Below are positions 1-5,558 of a stretch of DNA of 6,370 bases, piece after piece. The notes beneath the pieces were generated by a model. That model was not told the DNA's origin. It saw only the letters and a list, made by a program, of their open reading frames with translations, and did no database searches. The position numbers were made by a program, and so were the translations under genes. Origin of the DNA: Tannerella sp. (lineage in GTDB: Bacteria; Bacteroidota; Bacteroidia; Bacteroidales; Tannerellaceae); assembly GCA_031277235.1 (NCBI GenBank), contig JAITMT010000097.1, positions 1 to 6,370 of the forward strand, given 5' to 3'. Every line of letters starts with the position of its first letter. Position 1 is the first letter of the stretch.

Positions 1-449
1 CAGACTTTTCCCCTGTTGTCCAATAGAATGGGCGTTATTTTGTGATTGATCAGCAGAAGCCTGTCGCGATTTCGTATATGAAAATCGTACGATACAGTGA
101 CAGCCTTGAGGTCTTCTTCGGGAATAAGAAGCAGCACATCATTGATTGCCACTCCTATTTGCTGCAATCTGCTTATTTGCGGAAACAGCATAAACTCAAG
201 ATTGAGCGGGAATCCCGTTTCCTTCATTTTGTCTACTTGAAGTCCGCTCAGCAAAAGTGGATTTTCGGCAACAAAAAGAAATTCCCTTTTATGATAATCC
301 AGTATACAAAAACTTTGAAAATTGGCGCGCACCATTGCCGCATACGAACTGACAACAGCCGCCACCTCACAACTGTAAGCCTCCGCAGGAATATCCTCCA
401 CGACACTTTCCGGCGGGAAAAAAATATTCATCTGATTCATCTCTTTCAT
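1..449 (-). CDS. LuxR-type transcriptional regulator, N-terminal part (3' end outside window)
   Basis: Reading the minus strand from the ATG at 449-447, the frame stays open for 149 codons to the window edge. The protein begins MKEMNQMNIFFPPESVVEDI and holds FCILDYHKREFLFVAENPLL (about residues 47-66), GFPLNLEF (79-86), VSYDFHI (119-125) and LINHKITPILL (133-143). From memory this is the PAS-like sensor half of a regulator family frequent in Bacteroidales whose C-terminus carries a LuxR/GerE helix-turn-helix; that half lies outside the window, so DNA binding is inferred from the family. Expected place is the cytoplasm; the ligand or signal is unknown. Met4 and Met7 are alternative starts; the first ATG is preferred because a good -7 box lies about 20 bases upstream. 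The gene is divergent from the lipoprotein operon at 665, so it could regulate that operon or itself. A 137-codon plus-strand frame over the same DNA is a shadow. Confidence 0.82.
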   Translation of the reverse strand, partial: MKEMNQMNIFFPPESVVEDIPAEAYSCEVAAVVSSYAAMVRANFQSFCILDYHKREFLFVAENPLLLSGLQVDKMKETGFPLNLEFMLFPQISRLQQIGVAINDVLLLIPEEDLKAVTVSYDFHIRNRDRLLLINHKITPILLDNRGKV

Positions 450-469
450 ATTTAACTTGTTTATGACGG

Positions 470-477
470 CAAATATA
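470..477 (-). promoter_or_regulatory. Bacteroides-type -7 box for the LuxR-type gene
   Basis: On the minus strand this reads TATATTTG, an exact match to the Bacteroides -7 consensus TAnnTTTG, followed by CC. It ends 20 bases before the ATG of the regulator, giving a short leader. A partial -33 match, TTGT, lies on the minus strand at 501-498, 20 bases away. Seen in sequence; activity is inferred. Confidence 0.5.
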
Positions 478-523
478 GTCATTTCTTTTCATGGTCGACA
501 ATGTTTTCATAAAAAAAATATTG

Positions 524-571
524 TACAAAAGTACTGTTTTTGCATTTGACATGAAAAACAGTACTTTTGTA
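524..571. repeat. Perfect 18-bp inverted repeat with 12-nt loop (copy 1)
   Basis: Arms 524-541 (TACAAAAGTACTGTTTTT) and 554-571 are exact reverse complements, 18 of 18. They surround a 12-nt loop, GCATTTGACATG (542-553). The element lies in the divergent intergenic region between the LuxR-type gene and the lipoprotein operon. Each arm carries TACTTTTG, a -7-like box, reading outward, so the palindrome holds two potential -7 boxes facing opposite ways. A second copy lies at 2110-2157 with its loop inverted. It could be a dyad operator, a cruciform or hairpin-forming site, or a tiny invertible promoter element. Confidence 0.85.
539..569 (+). promoter_or_regulatory. Candidate promoter inside inverted repeat copy 1, facing the lipoprotein operon
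   Basis: TTTG at 539-542, a 19-base spacer, then TACTTTTG at 562-569 fit the Bacteroides pattern TTTG-N19-TAnnTTTG exactly. The final G of the -33 box is the first base of the loop, so it depends on loop orientation. In the mirror position on the minus strand the -33 would read TTTC. A start near 575 would give a leader of about 90 bases. The box at 597-604 is an alternative or additional promoter. Confidence 0.45.
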
Positions 572-619
572 TAGCGGATAATAAAAAAATATGTTATATT
601 TTTGCAATGAATTTGAGAT
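572..619. repeat. Promoter-region direct repeat, copy 1 (mate at 2158-2205)
   Basis: Immediately right of the inverted repeat, 572-606 matches 2158-2192 in 34 of 35 bases, and similarity continues more weakly to about 619. It starts TAGCGGATA and runs through an A-tract to TATATTTTTGCA. Both copies lie between an inverted repeat and the first gene of an operon, in the same orientation, so the two operons carry a shared upstream cassette. Confidence 0.8.
597..604 (+). promoter_or_regulatory. -7 box TATTTTTG upstream of the lipoprotein operon
   Basis: TATTTTTG followed by CA fits TAnnTTTG, and the trailing GCA is common after Bacteroidales -7 boxes. It is fully conserved in the second copy at 2183-2190. 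No TTTG sits 19-21 bases upstream (GCGG is at 574-577), so the -33 match is poor and the adjoining inverted repeat may bind an activator. It lies 60 bases before the ATG at 665. Confidence 0.5.
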
Positions 620-664
620 GTGTTTTGACTCAATTTAGGTTGTATTAATAAAAAAATACCGGAT

Positions 665-1297
665 ATGAAACAAAATTTAATTGAATGGACGATAACAGTT
701 TGGTTGTCAATATGTATCTTCGCAAGTTGCAGCGATGAGAAAGACAAATCCATAATTGACGTGATTGATCCGATAGAGGATGTAGTTGAGGAACCGACTG
801 TTGAAATTGAATATCCAACCGAAGGGTGTGAAGAATGTCCAACAGAAGTAGGAGGGCCATCAGAATGGGGCGGAGACCCGATATGGACTGAAGAATCAAC
901 GGAGTTTGATCCTTCCAATCCATTGGTTGGGATTATATGGAAGCTTGTTGGTTTTGTTGATACACAAACAGGTGTGTTAAGAGAACCTGAACCAAAGAAT
1001 TGTGATTATTGTTTCAAACCATGGTTTGAATGTTATTTACTCAAGTTTGACAAAGACGGGGTTTTGTATTCTCATTCTTCAACTAATGAAATGACTGGAG
1101 ATTATAAGGTAGATTATGAAACCAATCAAATTGAAATATTAAAATTTGGAGGAACAAAAATTAACGAATTTGGTGACGGACATTTTTGGTGGGAAGTTTT
1201 CTATCAATTTACATTCTTTATTTTAAAAGACGACGAATTGGAATTGTATTATAACAATAAAAAGAATTATTTACTTTTTAAACGGCATAAATCTTGA
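665..1297 (+). CDS. Surface-type lipoprotein, unknown function
   Basis: 210 residues. Residues 1-22 are a lipoprotein signal ending IFASC with the lipid-bearing Cys22, then SDEKD; acidic residues just after the Cys resemble the surface-export signal of Bacteroidetes lipoproteins. Residues about 27-85 form an acidic, low-complexity linker rich in Pro, Glu and Thr. The C-terminal domain begins near IWKLVGFVDTQTGVLREPEP and ends KKNYLLFKRHKS. It is homologous to residues 270-378 of the lipoprotein at 3169, sharing WKLVG, EPK-C, tandem Cys and NYLL-K. The domain looks beta-rich and could be META- or lipocalin-like; that is a guess. No catalytic motif is seen. The first 24 or so codons are nearly identical in DNA to those of the gene at 3169. 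It is first in an operon whose next gene overlaps it by four bases. Confidence 0.85.
   Translation: MKQNLIEWTITVWLSICIFASCSDEKDKSIIDVIDPIEDVVEEPTVEIEYPTEGCEECPTEVGGPSEWGGDPIWTEESTEFDPSNPLVGIIWKLVGFVDTQTGVLREPEPKNCDYCFKPWFECYLLKFDKDGVLYSHSSTNEMTGDYKVDYETNQIEILKFGGTKINEFGDGHFWWEVFYQFTFFILKDDELELYYNNKKNYLLFKRHKS
680..735 (+). repeat. 56-bp exact direct repeat in signal-peptide coding DNA, copy 1
   Basis: Bases 680-735 are identical to 3181-3236, 56 of 56. They encode IEWTITVWLSICIFASCS, most of the lipoprotein signal of the genes at 665 and 3169. Synonymous positions match too, which points to recent duplication or gene conversion rather than selection on protein sequence alone. Confidence 0.9.
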
Positions 1298-2085
1298 ATA
1301 AGTCAGTTTTAACATCAATATTGATAGTACTTTGCTTAATTCTAAGTGCCTGCGGTCAAGAACTTAATGAACCGGAAGACAAGGAAGTGCCATGCGGATG
1401 CTGTTCGGTTGAAAAAATTGAAGGTTATAAATGGTATCATGATGTGGTTTGGGAATACCCTTCCTATCTTGGAACTGAAAACCAAAATTGGGAAGAATAT
1501 GTGATTTCCCTAAATATTCCTGATGTAGTTTTATTTTCTTTAACGACCGACGAATTGACGGAAATATGTATCCTTTATCCTCAGGGAATTTATTTCTGGA
1601 TTTCCGCTGTGCAATGTTATGACTTTAATATACTATGCCCGGACTGGAGAGTCAACATGGAGTATATGAAAAGTACTTTTAACGGCTTTGATGAACTTTT
1701 CAAAAGAGAAGACACTCCTGAAGTATTACTTAAAAGATACGATGAAATCGTCAAAAATATCGCCGCTATTTGTAGTGATACTGACATTCCGATTGATATA
1801 TTTGCAGATTTGGAATTACTGTTGGGCAATTGTCAAACAAATGATGATGTTGAAATCTACAGGGAAATCCTGCAATACTTGATGGATGGTTATCATGCCA
1901 AGTTGATGTTTCCGGAAATCTTTAGTGATCATTCATTATATTCCAATTTCATTGCAAGAGCGATTATCATCGAAAAAATCAGTCCTAATGCCCTGTTATC
2001 CAAAGTAGAATCACCGTTTGGATATCCTGAAAAAAATACAATGAGAATCATTGACGAATTGTCTAACGAATTAATAAAGAGATGA
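1294..2085 (+). CDS. Lipoprotein, unknown function, TTG start
   Basis: 263 residues. Residues 1-20 are a lipoprotein signal ending LILSAC with Cys20. The only start that yields this signal is TTG at 1294, which overlaps the TGA of the upstream gene as TTGA; the first internal ATG lies far past the lipobox. This arrangement suggests translational coupling. The mature part has a Cys cluster (CGCC, residues 34-37) and then IPDVVLFSLTTDELTEICILYP, here cited as IPDVVLFSLTTDEL plus TEICILYP, and FNGFDELFKREDTPEVLLKR. From memory, similar LTT-[DE]-L-x-x-[IL]-C-x-x-YP and FNG-x-x-ELFKR segments recur in uncharacterised Bacteroidales proteins; I know no function. The C-terminal half looks mostly helical. 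No enzyme motif is seen. It is probably co-transcribed with the lipoprotein gene at 665. Confidence 0.8.
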   Translation: MNKSVLTSILIVLCLILSACGQELNEPEDKEVPCGCCSVEKIEGYKWYHDVVWEYPSYLGTENQNWEEYVISLNIPDVVLFSLTTDELTEICILYPQGIYFWISAVQCYDFNILCPDWRVNMEYMKSTFNGFDELFKREDTPEVLLKRYDEIVKNIAAICSDTDIPIDIFADLELLLGNCQTNDDVEIYREILQYLMDGYHAKLMFPEIFSDHSLYSNFIARAIIIEKISPNALLSKVESPFGYPEKNTMRIIDELSNELIKR

Positions 2086-2109
2086 AAAGGTTTTTATGAA
2101 TTAATACTG

Positions 2110-2157
2110 TACAAAAGTACAGTTTTTCATGTCAAATGCAAAAACAATAATTTTGTA
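2110..2157. repeat. Inverted repeat with 12-nt loop (copy 2, loop inverted)
   Basis: Arms 2110-2127 and 2140-2157 pair in 15 of 18 positions. The loop 2128-2139 is CATGTCAAATGC, the exact reverse complement of the loop in copy 1 (542-553). The sequence to the right (from 2158) matches copy 1 in the same orientation, so only the inside of the element is flipped. It lies 25 bases after the lipoprotein gene ending at 2085; as RNA it could also form a hairpin at the end of that operon, though no clean U-tract follows. Confidence 0.85.
2112..2142 (-). promoter_or_regulatory. Candidate promoter in inverted repeat copy 2, facing backwards
   Basis: On the minus strand, TTTG (2142-2139), 19 bases, then TACTTTTG (2119-2112) fit the Bacteroides promoter pattern. 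This is the mirror image of the candidate at 539-569. It points into the 3' end of the lipoprotein gene at 1294, where no minus-strand gene is evident. On the plus strand the same element keeps TAATTTTG (2148-2155), but the -33 reads TTTC (2125-2128). Confidence 0.35.
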
Positions 2158-2205
2158 TAGCGGATATTAAAAAAATATGTTATATTTTTGCAGCGAATTG
2201 GAGAT
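2158..2205. repeat. Promoter-region direct repeat, copy 2 (mate at 572-619)
   Basis: 2158-2192 matches 572-606 in 34 of 35 bases, with decaying similarity to about 2205. It carries the same A-tract and TATATTTTTGCA. It sits upstream of the gene at 2244. Confidence 0.8.
2183..2190 (+). promoter_or_regulatory. -7 box TATTTTTG upstream of the second operon
   Basis: TATTTTTG followed by CA, identical to the box at 597-604 and 53 bases before the ATG at 2244. As in the first copy there is no good -33 TTTG at the usual spacing. Likely drives the 2244-6284 genes; inferred from consensus and repeat conservation. Confidence 0.5.
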
Positions 2206-2243
2206 AAGGATTCGTAACTCATATAAGAATAAATAAAAGAGGA

Positions 2244-3116
2244 ATGAGAAAAATAATGATTATCAGTTTGATATTTACGATGTCTGCTTATGCCATTGGG
2301 CAGGACATTTGCGGTTTTCATCCGGGATTCACAACAGTGTGTTATGAATTTTCAAATTCAAAAATGTTGGTTAAATCATACGAACTTGATGCAAATGATA
2401 TCAGAAATGAGTTGCAGAATACAGCTGCAGGAAGTATACTAAATATAGAGCAAATTAATCCGTTGGAAAGATTATTTTGGATTGAATTGCAGCCGACAAA
2501 CAAGGAAAATATGTTGGAACTGGTCAGTAAATGGAATGCAAGGGAAGATGTTATTTTTGCCTCCATCGTATGGATTGCCGAACATGACATCGAATGTGCA
2601 AATACGGACGAAGTTATTGTAGAGCTATATTCAGAAGAAGATTATCCTGTTTTAAAACAATATGCCGCCGATTATCAAATTCAAGACATTATATACAATG
2701 ATTTATCTCATTTTTATATCCTGACACTTCAACCTAATCCGCAGAAAAATGCTTGGGATACAGCCAAAGAGTTGTATGAGACCGGTCTTTTTAAAAACGT
2801 GTCATCTAATATGCTCTGGCTCGTACCATTAGGAACGCACAATTCTATTCCTTTGAAAAAGGATATATCATATAGCATCTATCCTAACCCGGCAAATGAT
2901 ATGCTCACTGTCAATTTGGAAAATGCCGTACCTACACAAAAAACTTACCATATTCTGCTATATAACATGCAAGGGAATATCATACGCCAAACAAAAACCG
3001 AAAAAAGCATCGTGCAACTAAACGTCTCCAATATTCCCGACGGAATATATTTTCTTCATATAAATGGTGGTAATTCATCAATCGCTGAAACATTTAAGGT
3101 GTTGATAAAACATTGA
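2244..3116 (+). CDS. Secreted T9SS cargo protein with S8-propeptide-like regions and no protease domain
   Basis: 290 residues. Residues 1-19 are a Sec signal peptide (MRKIMIISLIFTMSAYAIG, cleavage probably before QD). Two related segments follow. The first is about residues 40-108 (IEQINPLERLFWIELQP). The second is about 123-195 (EVIVELYSEEDYPVLKQY, then NAWDTAKELYETGLFKNV). From memory these resemble the N-terminal propeptide region of Bacteroidales S8 (subtilisin-like) proteases, where YETGLF is followed by the catalytic domain. Here it passes within about 30 residues into a T9SS type A sorting domain (about 210-290; YSIYPNPANDML, VSNIPDGIYFLHI, FKVLIKH). No Asp/His/Ser catalytic motifs are present. 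Expected to be secreted through T9SS and released or anchored outside. The second segment is related to residues 159-240 of the lipoprotein at 3169. Role unknown; an inhibitor, chaperone or binding protein for proteases is possible. Confidence 0.82.
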   Translation: MRKIMIISLIFTMSAYAIGQDICGFHPGFTTVCYEFSNSKMLVKSYELDANDIRNELQNTAAGSILNIEQINPLERLFWIELQPTNKENMLELVSKWNAREDVIFASIVWIAEHDIECANTDEVIVELYSEEDYPVLKQYAADYQIQDIIYNDLSHFYILTLQPNPQKNAWDTAKELYETGLFKNVSSNMLWLVPLGTHNSIPLKKDISYSIYPNPANDMLTVNLENAVPTQKTYHILLYNMQGNIIRQTKTEKSIVQLNVSNIPDGIYFLHINGGNSSIAETFKVLIKH

Positions 3117-3168
3117 CATTATAGTTTTTATAATATATTTTGTGTATTAATTTCTAAAAAGTAAAAGA
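3117..3168. other. Short intergenic gap with weak AT-rich hairpin
   Basis: These 52 bases separate the genes at 2244 and 3169. They contain ATTATA (3118-3123) and TATAAT (3129-3134), a 6-bp inverted repeat, and TATATTTTG (3134-3142), one base too long for a -7 TAnnTTTG box. The copies upstream of 665 and 2244 have no counterpart here. The simplest reading is that 3169 is co-transcribed with 2244, but a weak promoter cannot be excluded. Confidence 0.4.
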
Positions 3169-4314
3169 ATGAAAAATTTGATTGAATGGACGATAACAGT
3201 TTGGTTGTCAATATGTATCTTCGCAAGTTGCAGCGAAAATAAAGACACTCCTATCATTGACGGGACGGATACTATCGTCATTGAAGATTTTTTCGGTCTC
3301 AATCCGGCCGAATATGACGACCTATGCCGCACATCAACAGAAGTATATCCTGTCAAGAGGATGGACGACATGATTTTTATGATGTATCATTCTTCCGATG
3401 AGGAAAAACTGAAAGCAGATCTCGCGCAGGCAGGCATTATAAGTTACGGTGTGTTTTTTGAAGATATGAACTTTGGAGCTTTGGGTTTTGATATCAACGG
3501 GTCAGCAGAAAAATATACCGGTGTCAAGTCGGCTTACGTTGAGGGCAGCTATCAAAGAATGGTACCTTATTTGAGACGTACCGTTACTGCCGCGCCTTTT
3601 TACTCCTGCAATACAGGTCAGAAGTGGACAGATATGATTATATTTCAGGAATTTACTGTCATTTTGAAAGATGAAGAAGATTTTTCGAAACTGGAACAGT
3701 TGGCCAACGCCTATTCCGTTGAGATTGTCCAAAAAATAGCATTATCGGAAATTGCATACAACTTGTTCTGCACCAACAGTTCAAAAGGCAATGCGTTGCA
3801 AATGGCTAACCTGTTTTATGAAACGGGATTGTTTAAGGAAGTCTTTGTCGGCATGCAAACCGATTTTTTACAGTTTATGGCAGATCATCCGGGTATAGTT
3901 ATTGATACTCCGACAGGGTACTTTGAAGAACCGGTGGAGGATAACACTCCGTCAGAGGTTGATACGTCCATCCACTTAGCCGGAACTCAATGGAAATTGG
4001 TGGGGCTGGTAGATCATGAGACTGGTGATTTACAGGAATTTGAGCCAAAGGATTGTGATGATTGTTATACGCTTGTATTTGATACAGATACGACAGCACA
4101 AGGCAAGTCTTATGTAAATCTTGTGGTTTTGTTGGGTCTTCATCCAATCAAAATACAATGTGGTACAGAGGCAGGTGATTGTGTAGGAAATCAGCCATGT
4201 TTCTATTATTGTGATTTATTACGCAATGTCGTTACTTATGATGTTAAGAACAATGGATTGATAATCTATTTGAGAAACAAAAATTATTTACTTTATAAAA
4301 TTATAAAAACATGA
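3169..4314 (+). CDS. Lipoprotein with S8-propeptide-like region and shared C-terminal domain
   Basis: 381 residues. Residues 1-21 are a lipoprotein signal ending IFASC (Cys21), then SENKD, again acidic after the Cys. Residues about 38-240 resemble, from memory, the N-terminal region of Bacteroidales S8 proteases: YPVKRMDDMIFMMYHSSDEE, then FTVILKDEEDFSKLEQLANA (about 161-180) and FYETGLFKEV (about 216-225). No catalytic domain follows. After an acidic linker comes the domain beginning LAGTQWKLVGLVD (270) and ending NKNYLLYKIIKT, homologous to the C-terminus of the lipoprotein at 665. It contains several Cys (DCDDCY, GDC, PCFYYC). The gene thus looks like the 665 gene with about 200 extra residues in the middle. 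Its stop overlaps the start of the protease gene as ATGA (4311-4314), so translation of the two is probably coupled and a functional link to the protease is plausible. Confidence 0.83.
   Translation: MKNLIEWTITVWLSICIFASCSENKDTPIIDGTDTIVIEDFFGLNPAEYDDLCRTSTEVYPVKRMDDMIFMMYHSSDEEKLKADLAQAGIISYGVFFEDMNFGALGFDINGSAEKYTGVKSAYVEGSYQRMVPYLRRTVTAAPFYSCNTGQKWTDMIIFQEFTVILKDEEDFSKLEQLANAYSVEIVQKIALSEIAYNLFCTNSSKGNALQMANLFYETGLFKEVFVGMQTDFLQFMADHPGIVIDTPTGYFEEPVEDNTPSEVDTSIHLAGTQWKLVGLVDHETGDLQEFEPKDCDDCYTLVFDTDTTAQGKSYVNLVVLLGLHPIKIQCGTEAGDCVGNQPCFYYCDLLRNVVTYDVKNNGLIIYLRNKNYLLYKIIKT
3181..3236 (+). repeat. 56-bp exact direct repeat in signal-peptide coding DNA, copy 2
   Basis: Identical to 680-735 over 56 bases. 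Identity starts at codon 5 of this gene and stops just after the lipid-bearing Cys codon; beyond it the two genes diverge. See copy 1. Confidence 0.9.
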
Positions 4315-5135
4315 AAAAGATCATTTTTTTAACAATTATTTCAGTATTTTCGTCTGGAATTTATTGCCAGAACAGTACTCAGGAACAGCCGGTTAGTTTC
4401 CGTACAACCGTTTCCGCTTTACGAACAAGCGAAATGTCAGTGAAGACTTTTGCATCATTAGACATCAAGAAAATCGAACAGGAAGATATTGAAGACGAAG
4501 CAAACGGAAGATCACCCCGTTTTGGCTTCAAGCACGCAGTGAATTATAATTTGGATAATTCAGGCGAATGGACGGTTATGCCTGCAGGAGATAAAATTTG
4601 GCGGTTAGTTATCTCCTGCAAAGGTGCATTGTCTATCAATCTTCTGTATGACAAATTCTATCTGCCCGAAGGAGCAAAATTTTGGATTTACAGCAATGAC
4701 CGAAAACATAGTATCGGAGCTTTTACATCTTTAAATAACAATGGAGACAGGAATGATATACAAGGATTTGCTACAGGATTGGTATATGGTGATCAGGTGA
4801 CATTGGAATACTGGTTGCCAAAAGAAGTAAAGGAAGTTGGCATTATTTCAATCGCTTATGTTGTTCATGGATACAGATATGTTCTTTTACCAAATGCTAT
4901 AGAACTTGGTTATGATGAATCTCTTCCATGTCAGGTAAATATTAATTGCAGTGAAGGCGCTAATTGGCAAAATGAGAAAAACGCGGTCGCCTTGATTTTG
5001 GTCAATGGGAACAGATGGTGTACAGGCTCGTTGGTCAATAATACGTCAGGTGATTGCCGTCCTTTATTGTTGACTGCAAGCCATTGTTTAGACGGTTATG
5101 ATGCTGGACTTAATAATAGTCCTTTTTTAACACAC

Positions 5136-5138
5136 TGA
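5136..5138 (+). other. In-frame TGA replacing a probable Trp codon
   Basis: The frame reads ...PFLTH, TGA, SFYWNYESPNC. Protein similarity continues smoothly across the codon, and related proteases have Trp here, so a single G to A change from TGG explains it. No frameshift or deletion is involved. TGA is the true stop of every complete gene in the window, so recoding is unlikely. Confidence 0.8.
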
Positions 5139-5555
5139 TCGTTTTACTGGAATTATGAATCTCCCAATTGCACTGCTACAGTTGAACCGTTGAAAAAAAT
5201 AACACAAGGAGCACAACTTATAGCCAATAGTGCGGTTTCGATTTCTGATTTTGCTTTGTTTGATCTTACCGGAAAAAACGGATATAACAGTAATCCGGTT
5301 CTACGGTCTGATATTACGGTTTATTTTCTGGGATGGGATCGTACAGGAAGTCCGGGTACAGGAGGAGTTGGAATACATCATCCATACGGTGATATAAAGA
5401 AAATTTCTACCTATTCGAAATCCCCTACCAATTCAACATGCATGAACAGTAATTATTGGGATATTAGTTTTGATAAAACTTCTAATGGTTTTTCTGTACC
5501 GGAAAACGTTTCATCAGGCTCTCCCTTAATTAACAGCGATCATAAAGTAATTGGG

Positions 5556-5558
5556 TAG
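5556..5558 (+). other. In-frame TAG replacing a probable Gln codon
   Basis: The frame reads SSGSPLINSDHKVIG, TAG, LLGPGNC. Related S1 proteases usually have VIGQL at this point, so CAG to TAG by one C to T change is the likely origin. The remaining 241 codons to the natural TGA stay open. Confidence 0.8.

Noticed and set aside
42..455. 137-codon plus-strand open frame at the left edge
   Set aside because: It lies antisense to the LuxR-type gene, whose minus-strand product has recognisable family motifs. The plus-strand product resembles nothing and its composition is typical of a shadow frame.
524..571. Classical recombinase-driven invertible promoter (Mpi type)
   Set aside because: No invertase gene is in the window, and a 12-nt loop is much shorter than known Bacteroides invertible segments. 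Loop inversion by template switching is kept as the better explanation of the inverted loop.
367..923. Minus-strand frames of 183 and 92 codons over the 5' part of the lipoprotein gene at 665
   Set aside because: They run antisense to a gene with a clear lipoprotein signal and across the intergenic palindrome; no start signal or family resemblance.
1669..1680. 12-bp palindrome AAAAGTACTTTT inside a coding region
   Set aside because: It shares GTACTTTT with the promoter palindromes but has no second arm, loop or flank in common, and lies within the lipoprotein gene; probably chance in AT-rich DNA.
2238..2243. AGAGGA before the ATG at 2244 as a Shine-Dalgarno sequence
   Set aside because: It directly abuts the ATG, too close to work in the usual way, and Bacteroidetes rarely depend on such sites.
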